This document shows, one piece after another, positions 6,603 through 16,174 of a DNA stretch of 31,663 bases. The notes below the pieces were generated by a model, which was not told the origin of the DNA, did no database searches, and worked only from the letters and a program-made list of their open reading frames with translations. Numbering within the stretch: the stretch's first letter is position 1; the number at the start of each line of letters is the position of its first letter. The stretch is taken from positions 1-31,663 of the IMG/VR virus record IMGVR_UViG_3300022074_000217. One strand, given 5' to 3'. The translations under genes were made by a program, and so were the position numbers. The DNA comes from a virus.

Positions 6603-9133
6603 TGGCTAAGACTCGATTCATTCAGTCTAGCTTTGTAAGTGGCGAGTTATCCCCGCTTCTCAAGGGTCGCATTGATATCAACCAGTATTATCAGGCGGTA
6701 GAGACTGCCGATAATGTTGTGATCGTCCCTCAAGGCGGCATGAAGCGTCGTCCCGGTACTGAGTACATTGGGACAGTGGTTGAGAACCTGAGCCGATACA
6801 AGGGCGCTCCCACCATGCCTAACGGCGGTTCAGCGTCGATTATCAACGACGGCAATGATGCGACCACGACCTCGACAACGACTCCAATCGGCACGACTAA
6901 TCCGTACTCTGTTGTTGAGTATGACTTTGGCAGTCCTGTTTGGAGAGACTTCTTTGATCTGCGCCAGATCAGCCTGTCATCCGGCACGAGCGATGAGTTT
7001 AAGATTCAGAAGTCTACCGATGGCATTAACTGGTCAGACGTTGAAGATGTGCCACTGATTGGAACCTCTCCACAAAACATCCGGGTGACGTTGGTACAGC
7101 CCCTTGGAGAGTTTACTGAGGCGCGTTACTGGAGACTTGCGCGTGTTGGCTCATCCAACTTGGGATCTGCAACGGTCACTGCCGCTGATGTCAACGCTAT
7201 GTATCAGAACGGAACCCTTGAAGCACCCAAGCTAATCGACTTCAGTGTTGAAGATGACCGGCATTACTTGATGGAGTTCACGTCAGACAACATCAGGGTC
7301 TATCGCTCTCCCAGTACCTTCGTTGCAGATATCAAGCCAACGTATTCAAGTCTTGACGAGGCTGACGTTCTGAACATCCGAGCGGCTCAGATTGAAAACG
7401 TCATGCTGGTGTTTGGCAACTTCGAGCCAATGCGCATTGTTAATCTGGGTACAGATGCCGATTGGTTTATAGACAACATCCCTTTCATTAACATCCCGCA
7501 GTACGACTTCGACGATGCACAAAGCCCAACGCCTGTTAACGAAGTTCAGATTATGAGTCTTGGCCACTCTGGCGGGCCAAACTGGAAAAACGGCGATAGA
7601 TTTGAGATTGATATCGAGGGTGTAACCTCTAAGTCGATTACCTACGCGGGTGATACTGGCACTGACGAGCAATCCTCGACCGTCTTCAACATCCAAAAGA
7701 ACCTGCAAGAAATGCCTGTTTTTGGCGATACGGGTGTATTGGTAGAAAGAATAGCCGACGATGAATACAGGATTACGATTTCTGGCGAATCAACTAAAGA
7801 TTTCGAGTTGTTTTCTGCGTATGTAACGGAAGGTGACGCAGATCACGAGATTACTTTTACGAAAGTTGCGCCCGCAGGCTCTCCACGCAAAGAGGATGTC
7901 TGGTCGTCTACCCGTGGCTGGCCTAAAAGCGCGTGTTTTTACGAAGGCAGATTGGTACTTGGTGGCACTCAGTCAAAGCCTCAGTCGATCTTCATGTCTA
8001 AGACCGGCGCATTCTTTGACTTCGACATTGATGATGGGGATGACGACGAGGCAATCTTTGCGACTATCTCATCACGCAAGCTCAATGACATCATTGACGT
8101 GTACCCCGGTCGTAACTTGCAGATCTTTACGTCGGGCGCAGAGTTTTCAATTACCAGTAGACCCGTCACCCCGTCTAATATCAGCATCCAACCGCAGACC
8201 TCACACGGCGCAAGCAACATTGAGGTGCAAGATGTTGATGGCTCGACCATATTCATAGACCGTCACGGTAAAGCCCTGCTGGGCTTCCTGTATTCCTTTA
8301 ACGAGGACGCTTACACCACAGACGATAGGTCGGTACTGGCCTCTCATTTAATCAACCAGCCGGTCGATATGGCGCTTCTGGCGGGTACTGCGAGTGATGA
8401 TGCTAACTGGCTGTTTGTTGTGAACAGTGACGGTACGGCTACGATCCTAAATACCCTGAGAAGTCAGGACATTAACGGCTATACCAAGTGGACAACGGAC
8501 GGAAACATCAAGAGCGTTTGTGTTGTAGACGAAGAGCTGTATATATCTGTTGAGCGTGAGGTAAATGGCGCGACACTTATTTACATTGAGCGATGGGACT
8601 TCACTCATAAGCTAGATTGCTCAGTCAAAAAGACAGCCGCCCAGCTTGGTATCGGCGCAGTCACGCACTTATTCAATGAGCAAGTGCAAATTATTGTTGA
8701 TGACAAAGGATATGTATTGCCACCCAGAACTGTTGGGACATCTAATGTGATTAGCTTAGACCCTAATGAGGTATATGCCGGTGATTACGAGGTTGGTTTG
8801 TTATTCACGCCGGTAATTAAGCCCATGCCTTTAAATACCAACATCGGATCAGGCCAGAACCAGATGCGATTGAAGAAAATCGTACGCATGAACGTACGTG
8901 TCTACGAGTCTTCTGGCATAAATATTGACGGCATCCCTGTTGCTATCCGTGCATTTGGCCCTGCTGGGGATGAATCACCATTAAGTCCTGAGTCTATTGT
9001 CCCAGTCAGTGGCATAATAGAGGACGTTTACGATATTAACGGATGGAACAGAGAGGTCATGCCGACGATTACTTGTCCTGATCCTACTCCCATGCACATA
9101 CAGATGATTGAATACGAGGTCGAAGGTAACTGA
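6602..9133 (+). CDS. Tail tubular protein B / nozzle (T7 gp12-like) with discoidin-like insert
   Basis: An 843 aa nozzle protein, close to the 794 aa of T7 gp12, forming the distal tail tube and fibre platform. The N-terminus (FVSGELSPLLKGRIDINQYY, then NVVIVPQGGMKRRPGTEYIG) is diagnostic. After residue 67 there is an insert to about residue 200 with YDFGSP, IQKSTDGINWSDV and ARYWRLARVGSSN, which looks like an F5/8 type C (discoidin) jelly-roll, often carbohydrate-binding. The family core then resumes (RHYLMEFTSDNIRVYRS). The stop overlaps the next start as TGATG. The insert may touch host surface glycans during adsorption, which is inference. Confidence 0.92.
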   Translation: MAKTRFIQSSFVSGELSPLLKGRIDINQYYQAVETADNVVIVPQGGMKRRPGTEYIGTVVENLSRYKGAPTMPNGGSASIINDGNDATTTSTTTPIGTTNPYSVVEYDFGSPVWRDFFDLRQISLSSGTSDEFKIQKSTDGINWSDVEDVPLIGTSPQNIRVTLVQPLGEFTEARYWRLARVGSSNLGSATVTAADVNAMYQNGTLEAPKLIDFSVEDDRHYLMEFTSDNIRVYRSPSTFVADIKPTYSSLDEADVLNIRAAQIENVMLVFGNFEPMRIVNLGTDADWFIDNIPFINIPQYDFDDAQSPTPVNEVQIMSLGHSGGPNWKNGDRFEIDIEGVTSKSITYAGDTGTDEQSSTVFNIQKNLQEMPVFGDTGVLVERIADDEYRITISGESTKDFELFSAYVTEGDADHEITFTKVAPAGSPRKEDVWSSTRGWPKSACFYEGRLVLGGTQSKPQSIFMSKTGAFFDFDIDDGDDDEAIFATISSRKLNDIIDVYPGRNLQIFTSGAEFSITSRPVTPSNISIQPQTSHGASNIEVQDVDGSTIFIDRHGKALLGFLYSFNEDAYTTDDRSVLASHLINQPVDMALLAGTASDDANWLFVVNSDGTATILNTLRSQDINGYTKWTTDGNIKSVCVVDEELYISVEREVNGATLIYIERWDFTHKLDCSVKKTAAQLGIGAVTHLFNEQVQIIVDDKGYVLPPRTVGTSNVISLDPNEVYAGDYEVGLLFTPVIKPMPLNTNIGSGQNQMRLKKIVRMNVRVYESSGINIDGIPVAIRAFGPAGDESPLSPESIVPVSGIIEDVYDINGWNREVMPTITCPDPTPMHIQMIEYEVEGN

Positions 9134-9510
9134 TGAACCTTGCCCTACAGGATGGAATCTTTAAAGCGCAAGACTTGATGCTTCAAATGCCTCAAGTTGA
9201 GTGCGAAGTGTTCCATCATTTTTCTGACGGTCTATATGCGCGGGAATTGCACATACCGGAAGGCGTTGTTTTGGTTGGGGCGTTGCACAAAACGCGGCAT
9301 ATGTTTTTTGTTCAGAAAGGCCAATGCACTGTAATCACACATGAAGGCGAAGAAACAATCACTGCGCCATATATGGGCGAGACAGTTCCGGGTATTAAGC
9401 GAATCATTCGTGCTGATACCGATTGCGTATGGATTGGGTTTCACGTTACCGATAAAACAGAACCTGATGAGATCGGTAAGGACATATTAGAGGATTGGGT
9501 ATGTGGGTAA
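9133..9510 (+). CDS. Cupin-like protein in the tail operon
   Basis: A 125 aa protein with a single double-stranded beta-helix (cupin) pattern: YARELHIPEGVVLVGALHKTRHMFFVQKGQCTV, with histidines at the place of cupin metal ligands, then TAPYMGETVPGIKRII and VWIGFHVT. I recall such proteins between the nozzle and internal virion genes of other podoviruses. No enzymatic function is established; it may be a minor virion or assembly protein. It overlaps the nozzle stop (TGATG) and runs 10 bases into the next gene, so it belongs to the tail operon. Confidence 0.78.
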   Translation: MNLALQDGIFKAQDLMLQMPQVECEVFHHFSDGLYARELHIPEGVVLVGALHKTRHMFFVQKGQCTVITHEGEETITAPYMGETVPGIKRIIRADTDCVWIGFHVTDKTEPDEIGKDILEDWVCG

Positions 9511-9902
9511 TAACAGCGATTGCCGTAGCGGGAGCCGGTGTTTCAGCTTATGGTCAGGTGCAGGCTGGCAAGGCACAAGAGCAACAACTGAAAGAGCAAG
9601 CGAAACAAGAAGAGTTTGCGGCTCAGAGTCAGGAGCTACAGCGTCGGCAGGAATTAAACCGGGCGCTAGCGGCTAATGTGGCGGCTCAATCTGTAGCAGG
9701 AATATCTGGGGAAGGTACGCCAGCAAGTCTGGCATTAGCGAGCGCCGAGCAAGTTGGATTAAGTGAAGCCACCATTGACCTATCAGAACGCCTACGAAGA
9801 TCGGCACTAATACGTCAAGGCAAACAAGCGGCGCAACTTGGTAAAATTCAAGCGGCAAGTACTTTATTAAAAGGTGGCGTTCAAGCCTCTCAACTCAACT
9901 AG
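9501..9902 (+). CDS. Internal virion protein (T7 gp14-like)
   Basis: A 133 aa protein with an N-terminal hydrophobic Gly/Ala segment (VITAIAVAGAGVSAYGQVQAG) followed by a Gln/Ala/Glu-rich helix (QEQQLKEQAKQEEFAAQSQELQRR), then LAANVAAQSVAGISGEGTPASLAL. This is the usual shape of gp14-type proteins, which are ejected and form the outer-membrane part of the trans-envelope channel. I choose ATG 9501, preceded by GAGG at the right spacing, rather than an upstream in-frame TTG. It is the first of three ejection-protein genes in the usual order. Confidence 0.85.
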   Translation: MWVITAIAVAGAGVSAYGQVQAGKAQEQQLKEQAKQEEFAAQSQELQRRQELNRALAANVAAQSVAGISGEGTPASLALASAEQVGLSEATIDLSERLRRSALIRQGKQAAQLGKIQAASTLLKGGVQASQLN

Positions 9903-9922
9903 CGCGTACGGAATAAATAGTT

Positions 9923-11656
9923 ATGGCTCAGAAGCGCATTGATTACTACGGCAGGTTTACACCGACAGGTGTAGATACGTCTCAGGCTAAACGCTTGCAG
10001 GCGCTCTCTGGCTTGGCTGAACAGGTCGGCGACATTGCGTTTGAGGTTGGGACTAAGATCCAAACGAAGCGCGGTGCGGAAGCTGGTCTGGCGGCTGGAG
10101 CGAAGGCAATAGAGACGGGAGAAGCGCCAGAAGCAAAAGAAGGGTTTTTGTCTCAAATATCTGTATTCGATCAGGCATACAATGACGCTATGCGTGAGTC
10201 GTATATCGCTGGCGTAAACAATGACGCTAGAGAAAACATTGCTCGCATTGCCGCCGAAAATTACCGCGACATTGAAGGCTTTGAAAAGAGCGTCACGAAG
10301 TATCGTCAAGGTCTTATTAATTCGGTGGGTGAAGATTTTTCCGATTCTGTAAGCGTGTCAATGGACTCCCTTATCAGCTCTGCACGGATAGGCGTACAGA
10401 ACGAAGTCGCTACTTTTAATTTACAAAAAGCGAAGGATGAGCTAACGCAGGGCGCGGCAAACGCGCTTGATAATGCAATTAAACTTGGAATGCTTGGCGA
10501 TCAGGTCGGATCTGATGCTCAGTTGCAATCAGCGTACACGTCTATTGACGGCTTAGTGAAAGGTCGATTCTTAACAGAGACAGAAGGCCAGCAAGCAAAA
10601 AGAGAAGCAGTTGCAGGTGCGCTTACAGCTAGAGCCAGATACGGATTGCAGGAAACTATTAAGCGGGTAGAGAAGGCCGCAGAGAAGGCCGCAGAAGATG
10701 GCGATTACTCAGTAGACGGCACGGAAATAATCTCTTATATCGACAGCCTTACAAACACTCCGGTTTCAGACATGACGGCGGAAGATCAGCAAGCAATGAG
10801 TAAAGTATTGCTGTCTGACTGGGATGAGTGGTGGACTACCAAAACCAGATTTGAGGCAGACGAGGCAAAAGCCACAACCAAAATGCAAAACAACAACTTT
10901 AGATCGCTGTCTATTGGAATCGTTTCGGGTACAACCGGGCAAACAGAAATTACACGCGCGGCAAGCGCCAAGCAGATTACCGGCTCCCAGCTTAACAGTC
11001 TGGCGTCCATCCTTTCCAATCGTGGCAGTGGTTTTGATGACCCCTCAACTATCTACACAATTGAAAGACGAATGATTGATGATCCAGAGGCGGCAAGTGA
11101 GTTAATTGCAGAAACGCTTGCAAGTGACGAACCCAAGCTAACTGATAAAACCGCAATGGATTTATACAGGAAAATTGACGCCAACCCGTTGCTAACCACA
11201 CCAGATGCTAAGAAATATCGCAGAGTCTTACAGCGCACAGTGGCTATTGTCGATGACAGTGGTTTCTTTACTGGCACTGCGGCTCAACGAGAAAGAGCTG
11301 TTGTTTTAGAGCTTGCGTTTGATGACGCGATAATTGCCGGAATGAATCCAAAGGTTGCGGCATTTACATTAATAGATATTGGCAATATAAGCGCTGATTA
11401 CGAAAACCCAGAGCAAATACAATCTGCCCTAAACAGTCTGAAGGAAAAAGCGGATTCTGGAACTTATGTTTCTGAGACTCCAGATTATCAGCAAGTGACT
11501 CAGGCAGAGTACGACTTAGAAGTAAAAAATCTTCAAGAGCAATTGGCAGTGTTTCAGTCGTATGAGCGTCTTGAAAATGTGATTAGGTCAGAAGTGCCAA
11601 AGGGTATGACGATGGAAGAGTACCTTGAAGAAGAAGCAAAGAAGCTAGGAAACTAA
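9923..11656 (+). CDS. Internal virion protein (T7 gp15-like)
   Basis: A 577 aa protein, mostly helical by composition and shorter than T7 gp15 (747 aa). It begins QKRIDYYGRFTPTGVDTSQAKRLQALSGLAEQVGD and continues with GAEAGLAAGAKAIETGEAPE and then SQISVFDQAYNDAMRESYIAGV. This opening is characteristic of podovirus internal core proteins that line the ejected channel. It lies between the gp14-like and gp16-like genes with gaps of 20 and 3 bases. No enzymatic motif is visible. Confidence 0.85.
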   Translation: MAQKRIDYYGRFTPTGVDTSQAKRLQALSGLAEQVGDIAFEVGTKIQTKRGAEAGLAAGAKAIETGEAPEAKEGFLSQISVFDQAYNDAMRESYIAGVNNDARENIARIAAENYRDIEGFEKSVTKYRQGLINSVGEDFSDSVSVSMDSLISSARIGVQNEVATFNLQKAKDELTQGAANALDNAIKLGMLGDQVGSDAQLQSAYTSIDGLVKGRFLTETEGQQAKREAVAGALTARARYGLQETIKRVEKAAEKAAEDGDYSVDGTEIISYIDSLTNTPVSDMTAEDQQAMSKVLLSDWDEWWTTKTRFEADEAKATTKMQNNNFRSLSIGIVSGTTGQTEITRAASAKQITGSQLNSLASILSNRGSGFDDPSTIYTIERRMIDDPEAASELIAETLASDEPKLTDKTAMDLYRKIDANPLLTTPDAKKYRRVLQRTVAIVDDSGFFTGTAAQRERAVVLELAFDDAIIAGMNPKVAAFTLIDIGNISADYENPEQIQSALNSLKEKADSGTYVSETPDYQQVTQAEYDLEVKNLQEQLAVFQSYERLENVIRSEVPKGMTMEEYLEEEAKKLGN

Positions 11657-11659
11657 AAA

Positions 11660-14600
11660 ATGGCAGGACGAGCAAGTTTTATAGAATTATCTCGACGCGC
11701 CTTGGCTGGTGATGAGGATGCTTTAATTTCTTTGCGGACTGAAGACGCTGATGTGCCAGATGAAGACTTGTTGCGCCGCGCACAAAATCGTATTAACAGG
11801 CTTGAACAGCAAGAAGCGCGAGTCCCTATTGAAAAGCCTCAGCCATCAATCAAGGCTTATCACGGTACGCCTCATGTATTTCCAGATGCTCAGATTGTTT
11901 TAGATGTGGGGACTGGCATGGAGTATGTCAGGCGGATGGATGACCCAATTATCAAAAACTTAATGGCGAAAGAACCTGATAGGTTTGAAGTTCTTCAGCA
12001 AAATGAGCTTGGGGTTTTTGATCCTAGCAAAATTGGGACTGGCGAAGGCGCTCAAGCATACGGTTATGGCGGCTATCTTGCTGGAAACATAGAAACCGCT
12101 AGAGGTTACAGAAGTTCGCTTCTCGGACAGCATGGAATAGAAGACACGATCACCATAGATGGCAAACCGCTATCCGATTTATATACAGATTTAATGAATC
12201 AAGAAGCAAAAGGCGCATCTGATGCCATAGAAAAAATGCAGATTCTTGAAGATTTAGAATTTGGCGGCGATGTTCTTGCTGTTGAAGAAGCAATAAAAGC
12301 AAAAGACTACTCAGAAGAAACCGTTAAATGGTTCGAGTCAATTAGGCCAACGATTAAGCGCCCCGGTGCTTTATATGAAGTAAACATAAAGGCAGATAAA
12401 TCCGATCTATTAGATTGGGATGCTGAATATGCAGATCAATCCGAAAAAGTTAAGAGTGTTGTTGAAAAATATAGAGATGGCATTGAGCAGTTCTTGGAGG
12501 ATTACACAACTGTTAGTCCAGATTTGGATGCTCTTGACGGCCAGTATATCTATAACACTATGCGAAGAGCTTTAGAGTACGACTATATAGATGTGCCTAA
12601 AGACATTTTAAGCGCGATTGAACAAGGAAGCTCTGATAGAGCTGTTTCAATGTTGTTAGAGCGTGATGGCGTGTCAGGCATTAATTATCTTGATGGCGTT
12701 AGCAGAAGAAAAGGCGAGGGCGTTAATAACTATGTTATTTTCGACCCTAAAGTTTTGGAGATATCCAAGAAGTACGGAGTCAGCATTCCTCTTGCTGGTG
12801 CGTTGGTAGCCAACACAGAACAAGCTCAAGCGCAAAACCTAGACGATATAAACCTCAATGAAATAGCAGAGTTTTGGGAGCCTGAGTTTTTTCAAGACGA
12901 TTTAGACTCGCAAGTATTAGAAGCCAGAGAGCAAGCAAATGCTGATAGTGGCCCATACGCGCAACTAATGGCTGACAAGAGAGCAAGAGAAGCCGCGACA
13001 GAAACCGCCGAAGCCGATCAAATTGCAACTAGAGATTTAGCAAGGCTTGGGCCGGGCGGCACTGCGGTTGCTGGTCTTAGCAAGATTATAGATTTAGACC
13101 CTGTTGGCACGGTAATTGAGCTACCTCGTCAAATTCTAGCTGGCTCGCTTGATGCGCTTACAGAGGCGGCAACAACATTAAATGAAATGTTTCCACTAGG
13201 GCCAGAGGAAGGCTTTCAGTTTGAGATAGAAGCCGAGCCGAGGACTGTTTTGGGTGCGGGCGCTCGCGGTATAAGTCAGTTTATGACGGGCTTCATTCCT
13301 GCGCTTAAAGGCGTTAAGACGCTAAAGATTGCAGAGACAGCAAGAAAGGCGGGGAAAGCGGCGGGAGCGGCTGGGGCAATTACAGAGGGCGCTATTGCTG
13401 GCGCACTGACGGATGCGTTTGCCTTTGACCCAGATGAAGAGCGCCTATCAAACCTAATTAAAGATTTAGGAATTGAAACGCCAGTCACAGATTACCTTGC
13501 GGCCTCACCAGATGACACTCGCGCAGAGGGCAGAGTTAAAAACGCGCTTGAGGGTTTGGCGCTTGGTGGCTTAGCTGACGGATTGATGACAGCATTCCGA
13601 ATGTATAAGGCTCGTAAGCCAATACAAGAGGCGGCCCAAGAGCAAGGCAAGAGTGTTGATGAGCTGGTTAATGAAGCAATGCAAAGCTACAAAGGCGGCG
13701 CTGATTATGTAGAGCCAGCATTACGGATGCCGGAGGGCCAAGATTTTTTGCCATTCGATGAGGCTTTGGATGTTGTCCAGCCGACAATTAGGCTTGATGC
13801 ACCGTCCGGCTCTACACTGGCAGATCCAGAAGACGCGCAAAACATTAACCTTGGTCGCTTAGATACAGCCGATGACGTTAAAGACTTGCTTGATTCAGTG
13901 GCAATTGCTGACGCTGACACAATTAATGAAGCGCGCGGGCAAAAAATAACCAATGCCGAACTGGTTGAATTAGCTGATCAGGTTGGCATGACGCCCGAAA
14001 TGCTACTGAGAAGACGACCGCGTGAGGCGTTTACTGCGGAAGAAGCGCTTGCCGCCCGACAAATTCTTGTCGCCTCTGGAGAAAATATTATAAGGCTTGC
14101 AAAACAGGCCGAGGTAGGTGGAGATCTTGAGTTAGCTTTGTTGCGTAGAGCAATGGCACAGCATCAAGCGATTCAGCACCAAGTTGCTGGAATGACTGCC
14201 GAGGCAGGTCGCGCGTTGCAATCATTTAGGATTCAAGCGCAAAGCACCAAAGAACAGCAAAGGGCTATTGAGGACGCCATTAACGACAGCGGTGGCTTCG
14301 ACATTAACAAACAGCTTGCGAAACGCCTCGGTCAATTGGAAAACTCTAAAGAAGTTGGGCAAGTCCTTAGCCAAATGCACGGCAATAGATGGTGGAACGC
14401 TGGGAGCGAAATGTTCATTAACGGAATATTGTCTGGCGCACCTACGCACATGGCAAACGTGACTTCTAACTTGTTTGTTAATGCACTGACCGTAAGCGAA
14501 AGAAAAGTTGCCTCTATGTTTGGTGATTCAATTCAGCCCGGCGAAGCGGACGCAATGCTTGTTGGCATGGTTCATGGAATGCGAGATGGCTTTAGGCTTG

Positions 14601-16171
14601 GCTGGCAAGCGCTACGAACAGGCGAGCCGTCAGATCAGTTTGTAAAAATTGACACCAATAAATACAAGGCTATCGCTGGCGAAAAGTTCGGTCTTACTGG
14701 GCCGATTGGTCGAGCGGTTGACTACATGGGAATCGCAATTAGAACATCCGGTAGGCTTTTGACTGCTGAGGATGAGTTTTTTAAGGCTGTTGGCTATCGG
14801 ATGGAGCTTCATGCTCAGGCATATCGCACCGCTTTTAATGAGGGCTTAACTGGCGATAAGGCCGCCGCTAGAGTTGCGGAGATAATTAACAACCCCCCAC
14901 AAAACATCAAGATGGCGGCAATTGACGCGGCTAGGTACGGTACGTTTACTAACTCTGTCGAAGGTATGAAGATTCAGCGCGTTCAAGGATTGAGAGAGGC
15001 CGCTGAAAGAGGAAAAGCAAAAATCCCAGAATCCCGCGTTATCTTGCCGTTTATTAGTACGCCATCAAACATCATGTCGTATGGTTTAGAGCGCACCCCG
15101 ATCTCAATGTTTAGCCGTGGAGTCAAAGAAGAGCTAGAGGCTGGCGGAGCTAGAAGAGATTTAGCGTTAGCCAAAATAGCAACGGGTAGCATGATTATGG
15201 CGGTAAGTGCTGACCTTGCTTTAAGTGGTTCGATTACAGGAGGAGGCCCGGCAAATAGGGATATGAAAGCCCTTCTTAGAACAACTGGCTGGCAACCATA
15301 TTCGATAAAAGTAGGTGACAAATATTACGCCTATAACCGACTTGATCCTCTTGGTATGACGATTGGGTTAGCCGCTGACATGACTGAAATTATTGGTCAA
15401 AAAGATGAATACGACGCTCAACAAATTGCCGTCGCCGCGTCTCTTGCGGTTTTTCAAAACCTTTCAAGCAAAACGTATTTGTCTAGTTTTACAGAGTTTT
15501 TGGATGCGTTTATGAGCGCAAGCGATGATCCTGATTCTCAAAACTATAAGCTAGAAAGATGGTTCACCAGAGCGGCTGGCGGATTTATTCCTTTCTCTTC
15601 TGCTTTCAGGTCGGTGGAAAGAGTTATGGACCCGACTGTGCGTATAGGCTTCGATCAAGGAGCAATTAATAATTTCTTGCGAAGAGTGCAAACAGGCATA
15701 CCCGGATACTCAGAAGACCTTCCCCCTCGCAGAAACATATTTGGGGACATTATTGTTTTAGAAGGCGGCATTGGCCCTGATATAATGTCTCCAGTTTACC
15801 AAAGTGAGGTAAAGGACAATCCGGTCGCTGAGGAAATGGTAAGGCAACGGGCGCTTTCGGGAATGCCTCGCGCAAACATTCGCGGAGTTGATTTAGACCC
15901 GTGGCAGTATGACAGGTATGTTCAGTTAACGGCTGGAATTGATGTTGCTGGTAAGCCTACTTTGTATCGAAAGCTAGATGAGTTGATGAGAAGCCCGAGC
16001 TACAAAAGACTGTCTGACGGAAGAGATGGAAATAAGCGAAGGAAGATTTTGTCGATAATTGACAAGTACAGAATGGATGCAAGAGAGGCGTTATTGCGAG
16101 AGGATGTTAGCTTAAAACTAGCAATAGAAAACGCCGAGAAAGAAAAGCAAAAGAAAGCCAGAGGAAACTAG
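11660..16171 (+). CDS. Large internal virion/ejection protein (T7 gp16-like) with N-terminal ADP-ribosyltransferase-like domain
   Basis: A 1503 aa protein, longer than T7 gp16 (1318 aa). In T7 the N-terminus is a lytic transglycosylase. Here residues about 64-373 instead match the ADP-ribosyltransferase-like domain of phage polyvalent proteins: AYHGTPHVF (66-74), IGTGEGAQAYGYGGYLAGN (125-143), LYEVNIKAD (238-246) and GVSGINYLDGVSRRKGEG...NYVIFDPK (337-364). A Gly/Ala-rich hydrophobic stretch follows (AGKAAGAAGAITEGAIAGAL). The long helical remainder contains the segments RAVDYMGIAIRTSGRLLTAEDEFFKAVGYR and INNPPQNIKMAAIDAARYGTF, typical of phage ejection proteins. It is probably delivered into the host at infection, so the domain could modify a host target. 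The activity is inferred and unproven. Confidence 0.85.
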   Translation: MAGRASFIELSRRALAGDEDALISLRTEDADVPDEDLLRRAQNRINRLEQQEARVPIEKPQPSIKAYHGTPHVFPDAQIVLDVGTGMEYVRRMDDPIIKNLMAKEPDRFEVLQQNELGVFDPSKIGTGEGAQAYGYGGYLAGNIETARGYRSSLLGQHGIEDTITIDGKPLSDLYTDLMNQEAKGASDAIEKMQILEDLEFGGDVLAVEEAIKAKDYSEETVKWFESIRPTIKRPGALYEVNIKADKSDLLDWDAEYADQSEKVKSVVEKYRDGIEQFLEDYTTVSPDLDALDGQYIYNTMRRALEYDYIDVPKDILSAIEQGSSDRAVSMLLERDGVSGINYLDGVSRRKGEGVNNYVIFDPKVLEISKKYGVSIPLAGALVANTEQAQAQNLDDINLNEIAEFWEPEFFQDDLDSQVLEAREQANADSGPYAQLMADKRAREAATETAEADQIATRDLARLGPGGTAVAGLSKIIDLDPVGTVIELPRQILAGSLDALTEAATTLNEMFPLGPEEGFQFEIEAEPRTVLGAGARGISQFMTGFIPALKGVKTLKIAETARKAGKAAGAAGAITEGAIAGALTDAFAFDPDEERLSNLIKDLGIETPVTDYLAASPDDTRAEGRVKNALEGLALGGLADGLMTAFRMYKARKPIQEAAQEQGKSVDELVNEAMQSYKGGADYVEPALRMPEGQDFLPFDEALDVVQPTIRLDAPSGSTLADPEDAQNINLGRLDTADDVKDLLDSVAIADADTINEARGQKITNAELVELADQVGMTPEMLLRRRPREAFTAEEALAARQILVASGENIIRLAKQAEVGGDLELALLRRAMAQHQAIQHQVAGMTAEAGRALQSFRIQAQSTKEQQRAIEDAINDSGGFDINKQLAKRLGQLENSKEVGQVLSQMHGNRWWNAGSEMFINGILSGAPTHMANVTSNLFVNALTVSERKVASMFGDSIQPGEADAMLVGMVHGMRDGFRLGWQALRTGEPSDQFVKIDTNKYKAIAGEKFGLTGPIGRAVDYMGIAIRTSGRLLTAEDEFFKAVGYRMELHAQAYRTAFNEGLTGDKAAARVAEIINNPPQNIKMAAIDAARYGTFTNSVEGMKIQRVQGLREAAERGKAKIPESRVILPFISTPSNIMSYGLERTPISMFSRGVKEELEAGGARRDLALAKIATGSMIMAVSADLALSGSITGGGPANRDMKALLRTTGWQPYSIKVGDKYYAYNRLDPLGMTIGLAADMTEIIGQKDEYDAQQIAVAASLAVFQNLSSKTYLSSFTEFLDAFMSASDDPDSQNYKLERWFTRAAGGFIPFSSAFRSVERVMDPTVRIGFDQGAINNFLRRVQTGIPGYSEDLPPRRNIFGDIIVLEGGIGPDIMSPVYQSEVKDNPVAEEMVRQRALSGMPRANIRGVDLDPWQYDRYVQLTAGIDVAGKPTLYRKLDELMRSPSYKRLSDGRDGNKRRKILSIIDKYRMDAREALLREDVSLKLAIENAEKEKQKKARGN

Positions 16172-16174
16172 GCG

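Noticed and set aside
7833-8258. Plus-strand 141-codon frame within the nozzle gene
   Set aside because: Shadow of the gp12-like frame; basic, Ser/Leu-rich product without motifs or ribosome-binding site.
9899-10309. Minus-strand 136-codon frame over the gp15-like start
   Set aside because: Antisense to a confident virion gene, no ribosome-binding site and no family resemblance.
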